From: Erwinia typographi
Lineage (GTDB): Bacteria > Pseudomonadota > Gammaproteobacteria > Enterobacterales > Enterobacteriaceae
Direction of reading: 5' to 3'
Length of the DNA stretch: 64,000 bases
Assembly (NCBI RefSeq): GCF_000773975.1
Contig: NZ_JRUQ01000039.1
Coordinates: 1 to 64,000, forward strand
Below, piece by piece: positions 17,608 through 28,487 of the stretch; position 1 is the stretch's first letter; each line of letters begins with the position of its first letter. The notes beneath the pieces were generated by a model. It did no database searches and was not told the DNA's origin. It saw nothing but the letters and a program-made list of their open reading frames with translations. A program made the translations under genes and the position numbers.

Positions 17608-18666
17608 TCATCCCAACCAGTGATGGATGAGCAGATTTATCATCCCGCCACCAACGACTAACCAGATAAACAAAATTAACCCCAACAAAAACGGACGTAA
17701 TCCGGCGTTTTTAAGTTGACTGATTCTTGTTGATAATCCCAGCGCAGCCATCGCCATCGCCAGCAATACGTTATCCAGGATATTGATGCCTGATACTATG
17801 GCGGGCGGTAAAAAGTGGAATGAGTTAAACAGTGCGACCAACATGAATATCAGCGCAAACCACGGAAAGGTGATGCGTTTCTGGCGAGTTCCGACTTCGC
17901 CCGCGTACCGGTTCACCATCACTCCCAGTACCAGCAGAAAGGGCGCCAGCATCATGACCCGCAGCATTTTCGCTATCACTGCGGCGTTTTCGGTGTCCAC
18001 ACTCACCGCATGACCGGCAGCGACCACTTGTGCCACTTCATGCATGGTTGAGCCGGTATAGATGCCAAACTGTGTCAGTGAAATGCCGGGCAGCGCATGG
18101 GCAAATTCGCGCCAGATAAAGGGATAAAGAAAAATACCCAGCGTGCCGAAAATTACCACCGTTGCTACAGCCACCGAGACTTTTGACGATTCTGCTTTTA
18201 CTACGGGCGCGGCTGCCAGGACTGCTGCAGCACCACAAATGCTGCTGCCAGCGCCGATTAACCAGGCGGTTTTTCTATCGATTCCTAACAAGCGATAGCC
18301 CAGAGTGCTGGCAATAATAAAAGTGCTGCACAGCATTATCACATCGATCATGACACCACTGACGCCTACATCCATCACCTGCTGAAAAGTCAGGCGGAAC
18401 CCGTACAGAATGATGCCAAGACGCAGTAATTTCTGTTTGGCAAACTGCATTCCTTCATCACAATACGGATGAATCGACGGATACACAGTATTGCCCACCG
18501 CAATGCCGACGATGATGGCCAGTGTCAATGCACCCAAACCGAGGCCTGACATAATGGATTGATTGCCCAACCACGCGGTAGTAAAAGCGATAATCGCCGT
18601 TAGCAATAGGCCAGGGATGAAACGCTTGAAGCTTTGTGAATGTTTCGCCAGGGATAATTCGGCCAT
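17608..18666 (-). CDS. yeiH: YeiH-family putative sulfate/sulfite exporter
   Basis: A 352-residue inner-membrane protein of the UPF0324/YeiH family, closely like E. coli YeiH, with about ten helices and the conserved AWLIGAGSSICGAAAVLA, STMHEVAQVVAAGHAV and KMLRVMMLAPFL segments. Family members are annotated as putative sulfate exporters and often sit beside genes that release sulfite from sulfonates. Here it lies between the two halves of a sulfonate pathway ending in sulfite, so sulfite export is a sensible guess, not a proof. ATG 18666 is chosen because GGAGAG precedes it. It is divergent from the GntR regulator. Confidence 0.88.
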   Translation of the reverse strand: MAELSLAKHSQSFKRFIPGLLLTAIIAFTTAWLGNQSIMSGLGLGALTLAIIVGIAVGNTVYPSIHPYCDEGMQFAKQKLLRLGIILYGFRLTFQQVMDVGVSGVMIDVIMLCSTFIIASTLGYRLLGIDRKTAWLIGAGSSICGAAAVLAAAPVVKAESSKVSVAVATVVIFGTLGIFLYPFIWREFAHALPGISLTQFGIYTGSTMHEVAQVVAAGHAVSVDTENAAVIAKMLRVMMLAPFLLVLGVMVNRYAGEVGTRQKRITFPWFALIFMLVALFNSFHFLPPAIVSGINILDNVLLAMAMAALGLSTRISQLKNAGLRPFLLGLILFIWLVVGGGMINLLIHHWLG

Positions 18667-19029
18667 AACTCTCTCCTCATGTATAGGACTGAGCATGAGA
18701 GTAAATCGGCCAAAAGAATAATTTATTATAACGTTATCGCTAATCTGAATATCAGATATAGACCCATCGGGAACAAGGTTTCTGCGTCAGCGCCACTCAG
18801 GATTAAGTTAATACTGGAGTATTATCAGATAATTAATTGAATTCACGGCCAGTGTAGCGAGATAAAAATCACGCATCTCAGAGCAAAAACGTGAGCCGTG
18901 CTGAAGAGTAACAATAAAAAACCAGCTGAATAGCGTGATTAAACGCGATCAGGATGCTCCGAACTCCTCTATATGTCATAGTATGAATAGTCAGCATTGC
19001 CCTATGTCGTTCTTAGTGAGGGAGACATC
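18667..19029. promoter_or_regulatory. yeiH-gntR divergent region with GntR site
   Basis: No gene lies in this 363-bp AT-rich gap. ATATGTCATAGTATGA at 18971-18986 is, on the other strand, TCATACTATGACATAT. This is one base short of TCATATATATGACATAT found beside suyA at 23668-23684. It lies 44-59 bp before the gntR start, so autoregulation is likely. Confidence 0.55.
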
Positions 19030-19776
19030 ATGAGTCAGGACATTCCTTTATCGGCTGAAATGAAATCCGCCGTCTTTCAACCGCTTTATCTGCAAATCAG
19101 CCAGCTATTGCTGGAAAGAATAGCCTCCGGCGAATGGCCAGCAGGCACTTATATCCCCAGCGAGGCGAGTCTGGCAGATTCCTATAATGTCAGCATTGGT
19201 ACCTTGCGTAAGGCCTTAAATGAGCTGGTGAGTAACAACGTGGTTATCCGCTACCAGGGTAAAGGCACGGTGGTTGCTGCACATGATTCCGATAGCGCAT
19301 TATTTCGGTTTTTTAATATCCTGCGTGAAAATGGCGAGCGTTCACTGCCGCTGTCGCGAGTGCTGGCGCGTCATCTGCGCACCGCATCAGAAGAAGAAGC
19401 GCTGGCGCTGGATATTGAGCCTGGCAGTAAGCTTATCCATATCTGGCGCGTGCGTGACCTGGATGGTGCTCCCGCCATTCTTGAACACGTCTATATTGAT
19501 GCAGCACGCTTCCCAGGCATGGATCGTGAACCTGACATCCTGCCGAACACGCTTTACCAACTGTACCAGCAGAAATATGCCTGTACCGTTGCCAATGCGC
19601 ATGAGCAAATCAAAGCGGTAAATGCAGGACCGGATGAAGTCCTGCATCTGGAGGCGGAAGAGGGGGAGGCACTGCTGCGCATCTACCGCATTGCGCGGGA
19701 TTTCCAGGATAAAGCTATGGAGTATCGTGTATCCACTGTGATGACGCGCCACCACGCCTACTTTAACCAGCTCTGA
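19030..19776 (+). CDS. GntR/UTRA-family regulator of the sulfonate genes
   Basis: A 248-residue HutC-subfamily GntR regulator. The winged HTH is near residues 22-85 (PLYLQISQLLLERIASGEWPAG, then PSEASLADSYNVSIGTLRKALNEL). A UTRA ligand-binding domain follows (IHIWRVRDLDGAPAILEHVY to the C-terminus). The ATG at 19030 is preferred because GGGAG lies 5 bp upstream; a start at 18997 has none. It converges with the ComC-like gene (14-bp overlap). A palindrome shared by its own promoter and by the suyA-hpsN divergent promoter suggests it controls sulfolactate/DHPS breakdown, with a C3-sulfonate as likely ligand. Confidence 0.88.
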   Translation: MSQDIPLSAEMKSAVFQPLYLQISQLLLERIASGEWPAGTYIPSEASLADSYNVSIGTLRKALNELVSNNVVIRYQGKGTVVAAHDSDSALFRFFNILRENGERSLPLSRVLARHLRTASEEEALALDIEPGSKLIHIWRVRDLDGAPAILEHVYIDAARFPGMDREPDILPNTLYQLYQQKYACTVANAHEQIKAVNAGPDEVLHLEAEEGEALLRIYRIARDFQDKAMEYRVSTVMTRHHAYFNQL

Positions 19777-20758
19777 TTCGCAGCTGCTCAAGCAAAGCAG
19801 CTGGCAATGAAATCTGCGTGCTGTTTTGCTGCGCTACTGCCTGACGACGTTCTCCAGGCAAGCGCACGCCGGGTTGCTGCAGCATGGCTGCAAACAACTG
19901 TTCGCTGTGTTGCAAATATCCTGCGGAGAAAAACGCGGGGTTCAGCAATAGCAGCAACTGTGCAATATGTGGCGGTCCTCCCTCGGTATTGAAAAATGAA
20001 CTGGCCTGAAAACCATAATTGCTGCCAGTCAGACCAGCGGTGAGCAGTTCAACCATCAGTGCCAGCGCCGCCCCTTTCGTACCGCCCGCTGGTGCCATGC
20101 TGCCCTCTAGTGCGGCGTCAGCATCCTGCGTGGGATGCCCCTCTCTGTCCAGCGCCCAGCCCAGCGGAATAGCCTCTTGCTTCTGGCTTGCCAGCATAAT
20201 CTTACCGCGCGCGACTTCAGAGAGTGACAGGTCAATCACCAGCGGAGGCTTGTTCTCTCGTGGCGAAGCAAAAGCAATAGGGTTGGTGCCAAACAGTGGG
20301 ATATTGCCGCCCCAGGGTGCCATCGCAGCCGGTCCGTTGCTAAACGCGAGACAAACTAAGCCCTGACGCGCAGCCTGTTCAGCGTAATAACCTGCCATGC
20401 CGAAGTGGTGTGAGCGTCTGATCGCCACAGCCACAATACCGCTATGCTGTGCTAAGGCGCTCCCGCGATCCAGACCTTGCTGAACCGCAGGAAACGCCAG
20501 ACCGGAATCGGCATCAACATTCACCACGCTGCCATACTCTGCCAGCACGGACTGCGCATCTGGCTTCAGTTTACCGCTATCCAGCTGATCGAGATAGAAC
20601 GGCAGTCTGGCAAAGCCGTGAGAGGCGATGCCAGCTTGCTCGGCTGCCATCAATGCGGCGCAGGTATCCGCCGCTGATACAGGGCTGACGCCGGATTTTC
20701 GTAGTGCCTGCTGAGCAATAATGCTGAGTTCTTCTACCGTCAGCGTCACATGACTCAT
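19763..20758 (-). CDS. comC: ComC-like (R)-sulfolactate/malate dehydrogenase
   Basis: A 331-residue member of the Ldh2/MDG2 oxidoreductase family (YlbC, YiaK, ComC), with HGFARLPFYLDQL near residue 50, the catalytic-histidine motif RRSHHFGMAGYYAE near 115 and GTNPIAFA. ComC members interconvert sulfopyruvate and (R)-sulfolactate with NAD(P)H. Family relatives use malate, lactate or diketogulonate, so the activity is set by context: it is the last gene of suyA-suyB-dctA-like-comC and would feed sulfopyruvate into the SuyAB reaction. Its start overlaps the end of the carrier gene (ATGA). Confidence 0.78.
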   Translation of the reverse strand: MSHVTLTVEELSIIAQQALRKSGVSPVSAADTCAALMAAEQAGIASHGFARLPFYLDQLDSGKLKPDAQSVLAEYGSVVNVDADSGLAFPAVQQGLDRGSALAQHSGIVAVAIRRSHHFGMAGYYAEQAARQGLVCLAFSNGPAAMAPWGGNIPLFGTNPIAFASPRENKPPLVIDLSLSEVARGKIMLASQKQEAIPLGWALDREGHPTQDADAALEGSMAPAGGTKGAALALMVELLTAGLTGSNYGFQASSFFNTEGGPPHIAQLLLLLNPAFFSAGYLQHSEQLFAAMLQQPGVRLPGERRQAVAQQNSTQISLPAALLEQLRIRAG

Positions 20759-22077
20759 TGCAATGTACTCCTCTCTTCTCGTGTGGCCGACATCGGCGTG
20801 TCGACATTTTGCTGTTCTGGCAGAACGATCACCCCCGGCCCCTGTCGTAGCTGTTCATGTAGCTGTGCCAGATCGAGTTTCTTTTCCCAACGGGCGATCA
20901 CCAGCGTCGCCACCACATTACCGATCATGTTGGTGACGGCGCGCATCTCATTGAGGATGCGATCAATGCCCAGCACCAGCGTGATACCTGCCAGCGGAAT
21001 AATGTTATGGGTTGCCAGTGTGGCGGTTAACGCTATCAGCGCCGCCCCCGCAACGCCTGCGCCACCTTTTGATGTGAGCAACAGAATCAATAGCAGGCCA
21101 GTTTGTTGCCACAGCGTCAGGTCGGTATTGGTGGCCTGAGCAATAAATAGCGAAGTCATAGTGAGGTAAATCGCTGCACCATCAAGGTTAAATGAGTATC
21201 CCGTCGGCAATACCAGCCCGACAATGGCGCGGTCGCACCCCAACGTCTCCATTTTTACCATCAGGCGCGGCAGTACCGATTCGGTGGTTGAGGTGCCCAG
21301 CACAATTAATAACTCTTCCCGGAAATAGAGGATGAGCCGCCACAGGTTGACGCCGACCAGTTTACAAATCAGACCCAGTACGCCGCCAATAAACAGAAAA
21401 CTGGTGATATAGAGACAGACAATCAACATGCCAAGGTGTTGCAGGGAGGTGAGGCCATATTTACCCACGGTAAAGGCGATGGCACCGAAGGCACCCAACG
21501 GTGCCAGGCGCATGATGAGCTCGACAATCCGCATCAAGACTTCGCCGCACTGCTCGATCGTTTTGGTGATGAAGGCGCTGCGCTGCGAAACCAGCGAGAG
21601 CGCAACCCCAAACAGCACCGAAAACAACAGTACCTGGAGTAAGTTCCCCTGGGCAAAGGCGCCAATCACCGAGTCTGGAATTATCTGCTCCAGGAAGCCT
21701 TTACTGTGCTCACTGATGCTAACGTAATGATTTACGGTGCTGCCGTCCAGCTTACTGGCATCAATATTCATGCCTGCGCCTGGTTTGATCACATCGGCCA
21801 CCACCATGCCGATAATCAGCGCCAGCGTGGTGACCACTTCAAAGTAGATCAGCGTCTTGCCGCCGACTTTGCCGACCTGCTTCAGGCTCTCCATCCTTGC
21901 AATACCAATCGCCACGGTACAGAAAATCACTAAGGTCACGATCATCTTTATCAGACGGATAAAGGTATCGCCGAGGGGTTTCATCTGAACGGCAAAATCA
22001 GGAAAGGCGTACCCCACAGCAACTCCGGCGACCAGGCCAATAAGAACCTGGACGTAAAGGTGCTTGAGCATTCGCAT
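20755..22077 (-). CDS. DctA-like dicarboxylate/sulfolactate:cation symporter
   Basis: A 440-residue member of the dicarboxylate/amino acid:cation symporter family, very like E. coli DctA (428). It has the N-terminal QMKPLGDTFIRLIKMIVTLVIFCTV, REELLIVLGTSTTESVLPR (reentrant loop HP1), GLVLPTGYSFNLDGAAIYLT and LTSKGGAGVAGAALI. DctA moves C4-dicarboxylates; in this operon (between suyB and comC) the substrate is more likely a sulfonate analogue such as sulfolactate or sulfosuccinate-like acids, which I infer from context. GAGGA lies 7 bp before ATG 22077. Confidence 0.85.
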   Translation of the reverse strand: MRMLKHLYVQVLIGLVAGVAVGYAFPDFAVQMKPLGDTFIRLIKMIVTLVIFCTVAIGIARMESLKQVGKVGGKTLIYFEVVTTLALIIGMVVADVIKPGAGMNIDASKLDGSTVNHYVSISEHSKGFLEQIIPDSVIGAFAQGNLLQVLLFSVLFGVALSLVSQRSAFITKTIEQCGEVLMRIVELIMRLAPLGAFGAIAFTVGKYGLTSLQHLGMLIVCLYITSFLFIGGVLGLICKLVGVNLWRLILYFREELLIVLGTSTTESVLPRLMVKMETLGCDRAIVGLVLPTGYSFNLDGAAIYLTMTSLFIAQATNTDLTLWQQTGLLLILLLTSKGGAGVAGAALIALTATLATHNIIPLAGITLVLGIDRILNEMRAVTNMIGNVVATLVIARWEKKLDLAQLHEQLRQGPGVIVLPEQQNVDTPMSATREERSTLQ

Positions 22078-22151
22078 TGGGTTGTCCTCGCGAAGCCTGG
22101 CGGCTGCGAACCGGCGCTCGGGAAGCCGCCGCAGGCGAGTAAAGAGATGAC

Positions 22152-22171
22152 GCCCGCCACTGATGGCGGGC
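22152..22171 (-). terminator. intercistronic hairpin suyB-carrier
   Basis: GCCCGCCA-CTGA-TGGCGGGC is a perfect 8-bp stem in the gap behind suyB. There is no T-run on the minus strand, so it may protect the suyAB mRNA and lower expression of the two distal genes. Confidence 0.5.
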
Positions 22172-22178
22172 AGGTATG

Positions 22179-23351
22179 TTACGCACTTTCAAAAATACGG
22201 GTCAGGACAAACTCACGATGGCCGAGCGCTTCAGCGGCGGTGAGTCGCCCGTTAGCGGTACGCAACAGTGACTCAAGCAGCGCATCCCCGGCCCCATCCA
22301 TATTCATTTCGCGGCGCAGCACGGCTGAGACATCCACATCGATATGCTCTGACATGGTGCGCACCGTGCGTGGATTCGCACACACTTTGATGACCGGCAA
22401 AATCGGGTTGCCAATGACATTCCCCTGGCCGGTCGGGAAGAAGTGCGCTACATAACCGGCCGCCGCGCACAGCGTGACCATTTCGGCTGCCGCAGATGAG
22501 GAGTCCATGAACCACAACCCGGGTCTGGTGGGGGGTTCTGCTTTATCCAGTACGCCATCGACCCGACATTTCTTACCGATCTTCTGAATATTGCCCAGCG
22601 CTTTCTCTTCGATGGTCGTGAGCCCGCCCTCAATGTTGCCTTTGGTGGGCTGCGATTCCGAAAGATCGCTGGTTTTCCAGCGGTCGATCATTGCGCTGTA
22701 GCGATCAAACATGAACTGGAACTTCTGGCGCACATCGTCATTGGCGCAGCGCGCAGCCACCAGATGTTCGCCGCCGGTCAGCTCGGAGGTTTCGCCAAAG
22801 ACCAGGGTGTTACCGTTTTCATACAGGCGGTCAAACAGGTTGCCCACAGAAGGATTAGCACCGCATCCCGAGGTCGTATCAGACTCGCCGCATTTGGTCG
22901 ATACCCAAAGCTCGCTGATGTCGCAAGTTTCCCGCTGCAGTTCAGATGCATATTGTGAAAACTCCCGCGCTTTGCGTGAGGCGGCGCAAATGGTGTTGTG
23001 ATCTCCGTTCTGCTCGATCCAGAAACCGGCTACCGGTTTACCCGTGGCTTTAATGCCGTCAACCACGCGTTGAGTCCAGCCTGGCTCGATGCCAATCACA
23101 ATTACTGCCGCCACATTCGGGTTGCAACCCGTACCAATCAGGGTGCGGAAATGGAGTTCCAGGTCTTCACCGAACTGCAGGCGACCATAAGGATGGGGCA
23201 GCGCTATGGTCCCTTTGATATTGTTTGCCACCGCTTCTGCTGCTGCATTGGAGATATCATCCACCGGTAGCACAATCACATGATTACGAATACCGACACG
23301 ACCATTTTCACGGCGATAGCCAGCAAACTGACGTCCTTTGATTTCCATCAT
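22179..23351 (-). CDS. suyB: (2R)-sulfolactate sulfo-lyase large subunit SuyB
   Basis: A 390-residue UxaA/altronate-dehydratase-family protein that carries the typical SuyB features: [27 protein letters not shown] at the N-terminus, [47 protein letters not shown] and [23 protein letters not shown]. With SuyA it removes sulfite from (R)-sulfolactate, giving pyruvate (EC 4.4.1.24), in the cytoplasm. Conserved cysteines in the CGES/GCGANP blocks match the metal-binding family core. The ATG at 23351 overlaps the suyA stop (TAATG), showing tight coupling of the subunits. Confidence 0.9.
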   Translation of the reverse strand: MMEIKGRQFAGYRRENGRVGIRNHVIVLPVDDISNAAAEAVANNIKGTIALPHPYGRLQFGEDLELHFRTLIGTGCNPNVAAVIVIGIEPGWTQRVVDGIKATGKPVAGFWIEQNGDHNTICAASRKAREFSQYASELQRETCDISELWVSTKCGESDTTSGCGANPSVGNLFDRLYENGNTLVFGETSELTGGEHLVAARCANDDVRQKFQFMFDRYSAMIDRWKTSDLSESQPTKGNIEGGLTTIEEKALGNIQKIGKKCRVDGVLDKAEPPTRPGLWFMDSSSAAAEMVTLCAAAGYVAHFFPTGQGNVIGNPILPVIKVCANPRTVRTMSEHIDVDVSAVLRREMNMDGAGDALLESLLRTANGRLTAAEALGHREFVLTRIFESA

Positions 23352-23635
23352 TACCACCTTTTAGTTTTAACGTTGTGTACGTGCAGATGCTCGCCCTGCT
23401 GGATTGTCGCCACGACACGGCCAATGTCTTCACCGTATTTGATCACGGTGTCATTTATCGCCAGATCGCGAATCGCCAGCTTATGGCCGATTGGAATGGC
23501 ATCTTTTACTGCAAATTCAATGGTTTTGTTTTGATCCATTATCCAGCCTGTCAGGGTTTGACCGGCCTCGATCCCTTCCACTACCACGACTCCTACCGAG
23601 TCGCCATCATCGTGAACCACGAAATCAATACTCAT
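23351..23635 (-). CDS. suyA: (2R)-sulfolactate sulfo-lyase small subunit SuyA
   Basis: A 94-residue SAF-domain protein starting [22 protein letters not shown] and containing [26 protein letters not shown], the pattern of the N-terminal half of UxaA made as a separate chain. It is the partner of SuyB. ATG 23635 is chosen because GGAGG lies just upstream; a longer form from 23671 would begin inside the operator. It is the first gene of the leftward suyA-suyB-carrier-comC operon and is divergent from hpsN. Confidence 0.9.
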   Translation of the reverse strand: MSIDFVVHDDGDSVGVVVVEGIEAGQTLTGWIMDQNKTIEFAVKDAIPIGHKLAIRDLAINDTVIKYGEDIGRVVATIQQGEHLHVHNVKTKRW

Positions 23636-25321
<1,686 letters not shown>

Positions 25322-25331
25322 GGAGGTTGCG

Positions 25332-26087
25332 ATGCAAGCGGCAACATTATTCAACTTAACGGGCAAAACCGCGCTGATAACCGGCGGTGGCAGCGGCATC
25401 GGTTTTGCTATCGCGCAAACGCTGGCTGCAGCAGGCGCGCAAATCGTTCTTGCGGCGCGGCGCGAGGGGCAGCTGGCTGAAGCCACACAGCAATTGATTC
25501 AGCAGGGTGCGCAGGCGCGTTATTGCTGTGCCGACGTGACGCAGATGGCGACATTACACGCTCTGGCGCGTGAAAGTGCAGATGCCGATATTCTGGTGAA
25601 TGCTGCAGGCGTTAATCTGCGCCAGCCATTCGAAGAGGTAACAGAATCAGATTGGGATCAGCAGCTGTCGCTCCATCTTAAAGCCCCGTTTTTTCTTACT
25701 CAGGCGCTGGCGCCCCGTATGGCACAGCGCGGTTGGGGGCGCATCATCAATATCGCGTCACTGCAATCACACCGCGCTTTTGATAACAGCGCACCCTACG
25801 GCGCGGGCAAAGGAGGCATTGTTCAGCTTACCCGCGCGATCGCACAGCGATGGGGACGTGACGGCATCACCTGTAACGCTATCGGTCCGGGCTTCTTTCC
25901 TACCGCACTGACCGGCCCCGTTTTTGCCGACCCCACCATTCGTGAGCGACATGCCGCGCGAACTTGTCTGGGGCGCAATGGCGAAATGAACGATTTACAG
26001 GGCGCGACATTACTGCTTGCCAGTGACGCCAGTGCCTATATCACCGGGCAAATATTGATGGTGGATGGCGGTTACAGCGCTATCTGA
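25332..26087 (+). CDS. hpsO: DHPS 2-dehydrogenase HpsO (SDR)
   Basis: A 251-residue short-chain dehydrogenase with [12 protein letters not shown] (residues about 17-28), NAAGVN, and the catalytic serine and YGAGK tyrosine-lysine motif. In known DHPS degraders HpsO and HpsP oxidise DHPS enantiomers at C2 to sulfohydroxyacetone and back, so the S isomer becomes R for HpsN. An AAGGAGG site 5 bp before ATG 25332 fixes the start, 10 bp behind hpsN. The family is broad; the name rests on position in the operon. Confidence 0.82.
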   Translation: MQAATLFNLTGKTALITGGGSGIGFAIAQTLAAAGAQIVLAARREGQLAEATQQLIQQGAQARYCCADVTQMATLHALARESADADILVNAAGVNLRQPFEEVTESDWDQQLSLHLKAPFFLTQALAPRMAQRGWGRIINIASLQSHRAFDNSAPYGAGKGGIVQLTRAIAQRWGRDGITCNAIGPGFFPTALTGPVFADPTIRERHAARTCLGRNGEMNDLQGATLLLASDASAYITGQILMVDGGYSAI

Positions 26088-26116
26088 ATCAACACTTATG
26101 TGGAGAGAAATACATC

Positions 26117-27445
26117 ATGCAAACACCTGCTGCCGGCAATCTGCGACGCGTCACGTTGTCGAGCCTGTTTGGTTCGACTATAGAATGGTATGACTTTTTC
26201 CTTTACGGCACAGTCGCGGGAATGGTGTTCAACAAACTCTATTTTCCGGAAGGCGACCCCTTTATCACCACGCTGCTCTCTTACGGCGTCTTTGCCATTG
26301 GCTTTTTAACCCGGCCATTAGGTGCCATCATTTTTGGCCATTTCGGCGATACGCTGGGCCGAAAAAAGATGCTGATCCTGACGCTGGTGATCATGGGGGG
26401 GGCTACCGTGGTGATCGGGCTTATTCCTGGCTATCACCAAATTGGTCTGTGGGCACCGTGCTTACTGATTCTGTGTCGATTAATTCAGGGTATCGGATTA
26501 GGTGGCGAGTGGGGGGGAGCGGTGCTAATGACATTTGAATCTGCACCGCAAAATCATCGCGCTTTCTTTTCCAGTATTCCGCAAATTGGAATGTCCCTTG
26601 GCCTGCTGCTGGCGTCAGGTGCGATTGGTTTGGCTTCGTTTTTGCTGCCCGATGAGGCCTTTATGTCGTGGGGGTGGCGCGTGCCGTTTATACTTAGCGG
26701 TGTCTTTGTGATCATCGGCACTTACATCCGTAAAAACGTCGCAGAAACCGAAGATTTTCTCAAAGCGCAGGAGGCGCGTCAGTATGCACCGAAACGCATC
26801 CCGCTGGTGGAGCTGTTCCGAAATAACACAAAACTGGTGTTTACCTGTATGGGGATGCGGCTGATTGACGGTGTGTTCTTCAATATTTTTGGCGTGTTTT
26901 CCCTGACTTATCTGACGCAAAACCTGAATATTCCGCGCGATCAAGCCATTGTCGCGATCCTCGCCAGCGCCTTTGTCATGAGCTTTTTTATCCCGTTCTG
27001 GGGCTACATGGCGGATCGCTGGGGGCGTGCGCGCATCTTTGCCATGGGGGCAACGCTTTCAGCACTGTCGGCGTTTCCATCGTTTGCCCTGATGCATAAC
27101 CATCCGGACAACATCTGGCTGGTATGGGCTGCCATTGTGATCCCGTTTGGCATTTTCCATGCCGCCGTGTTTGGCACGCTTTCATCGGTCTATGCTGAGT
27201 GTTTTGATGCATCGGTGCGCTATACCGGTATCTCGTTCGCCTATCAGATTTCCGGCGTGTTTGCAGGGGGTCTGACACCGGTGCTGGCAACGCTATTCTC
27301 TAACATGCTCGGTGGTCGTCCGTGGCTCATCTGTGCCTATGTGTTGATTATCGGCCTGACCAGCGCTGCATGTGCACTCTATCTGTGGCGACAAACACAC
27401 GGCGCAGGTCGGGTTGCGGTGACAAATTCTGTCCTGATTAAGTGA
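26117..27445 (+). CDS. hpsU: DHPS transporter HpsU, MHS-family MFS
   Basis: A 442-residue MHS-type proton symporter with EWYDFFLYGTVAGMVF near residue 22, RPLGAIIFGHFGDTLGRKK and GIGLGGEWGGAVLM. In characterised hps clusters an MFS carrier imports DHPS, and its place as third gene between two DHPS dehydrogenases fits this. It is a paralogue of the carrier at 15007. GGAGAG precedes ATG 26117 and the stop lies 6 bp before hpsP. Confidence 0.83.
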   Translation: MQTPAAGNLRRVTLSSLFGSTIEWYDFFLYGTVAGMVFNKLYFPEGDPFITTLLSYGVFAIGFLTRPLGAIIFGHFGDTLGRKKMLILTLVIMGGATVVIGLIPGYHQIGLWAPCLLILCRLIQGIGLGGEWGGAVLMTFESAPQNHRAFFSSIPQIGMSLGLLLASGAIGLASFLLPDEAFMSWGWRVPFILSGVFVIIGTYIRKNVAETEDFLKAQEARQYAPKRIPLVELFRNNTKLVFTCMGMRLIDGVFFNIFGVFSLTYLTQNLNIPRDQAIVAILASAFVMSFFIPFWGYMADRWGRARIFAMGATLSALSAFPSFALMHNHPDNIWLVWAAIVIPFGIFHAAVFGTLSSVYAECFDASVRYTGISFAYQISGVFAGGLTPVLATLFSNMLGGRPWLICAYVLIIGLTSAACALYLWRQTHGAGRVAVTNSVLIK

Positions 27446-27451
27446 GGGCTT

Positions 27452-28459
27452 ATGAAAACGTTGATTTACAGCCGTCCTTATCAGATGGCCATAGAAGAAC
27501 GCCCCTACCCGCTGCTGGGAGACGGGTGTGAGCAAGTAGTGATCCGCATTGGTGCTGCGGGCATTTGTGGCTCTGACATGCATGCTTTTCATGGCCAGGA
27601 CCCACGCCGACAGCCAGGGTTGGTTCTCGGCCATGAACTGGCAGGAGAAATTGTGGAGAGTCAGTCGCCGCGTTTTCTACCTGGCGATCGTGTCACCGCC
27701 AATCCGCTGATTACCTGTGGGAAGTGTGAATACTGCCGCCAGGGGCGCGATAATTTATGCAGCGACCGTCATATGGTAGGAATGGATTGGCCTGGCGCGT
27801 TTGCTGAGTTCATGGCCATTCCTGCTCGTTCGGTGGTTCCGCTGCCAGCTGGTATTTCTATCCAGCATGCGGCGCTGACTGAACCGGCGGCAACCGTAGT
27901 TCATGCCATGCGTTTAACCCAGCGGACGTTAACGCAACCGTTGGCGGAAACGCGAACGCTGGTGATTGGTGGCGGTGCGATAGGTTTGTTAACGGTATTA
28001 GTGCTGCGGGCATGGGGCTGTCGTCACATCACTCTGGCAGAGACCAATGCGCTGCGTGCTGAGGCGGCTGAGCGCTATACCGGTTGCGTCAGTATTAACC
28101 CAATGGAAACCAGCATCAGCGAGTCGAGTCATCAGTTGGTGGTTGATGCTGTGGGTGCGGCTGCAACACGTCAGATGGCTATTCAGGCAGTAAAACCAGG
28201 TGGGGTGATCATGCATATTGGCTTGCAAGCGTGGGCTAGCGAGATAGATATGCGAAAAATCACGCTTGGCGAGATCACGCTGCTGGGCACCTATACCTAC
28301 ACCATGGACGATTTCTGCCTCACTCTGTCGATGCTGGAAGAGGGGGCACTTGGTGAGCTTGGTTGGGTGGAATCGCGGCCACTTAGCGAAGGTGAACAAG
28401 CCTTTTCCGATCTGGAATCACAGCAGGTTTCAGCTGCGAAGATTTTACTTATACCTTGA
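27452..28459 (+). CDS. hpsP: DHPS 2-dehydrogenase HpsP (zinc MDR)
   Basis: A 335-residue medium-chain zinc dehydrogenase. The catalytic-zinc region is GICGSDMHAFHG and GHELAG (about 37-65), the structural zinc is held by CGKCEYCRQGRDNLC (about 91-105), and the nucleotide motif is VIGGGAIGLL (about 171-180). As last gene of hpsN-O-U-P it matches HpsP, the second C2 dehydrogenase that together with HpsO isomerises DHPS through sulfohydroxyacetone. That is relevant here because YihU-type reductases make the S enantiomer while HpsN takes the R form. It is only distantly like the zinc dehydrogenase at 12405. Confidence 0.82.
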   Translation: MKTLIYSRPYQMAIEERPYPLLGDGCEQVVIRIGAAGICGSDMHAFHGQDPRRQPGLVLGHELAGEIVESQSPRFLPGDRVTANPLITCGKCEYCRQGRDNLCSDRHMVGMDWPGAFAEFMAIPARSVVPLPAGISIQHAALTEPAATVVHAMRLTQRTLTQPLAETRTLVIGGGAIGLLTVLVLRAWGCRHITLAETNALRAEAAERYTGCVSINPMETSISESSHQLVVDAVGAAATRQMAIQAVKPGGVIMHIGLQAWASEIDMRKITLGEITLLGTYTYTMDDFCLTLSMLEEGALGELGWVESRPLSEGEQAFSDLESQQVSAAKILLIP

Positions 28460-28463
28460 AACA

Positions 28464-28487
28464 AAAGCGGTGCCAGGGCGCCGCTTT
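28464..28487 (+). terminator. hairpin behind hps operon
   Basis: AAAGCGG and CCGCTTT form the outer stem of a GC-rich hairpin 5 bp after the hpsP stop. The T-run is only the TTT of the stem followed by CGCC, so it is a likely but weak terminator. Confidence 0.5.
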
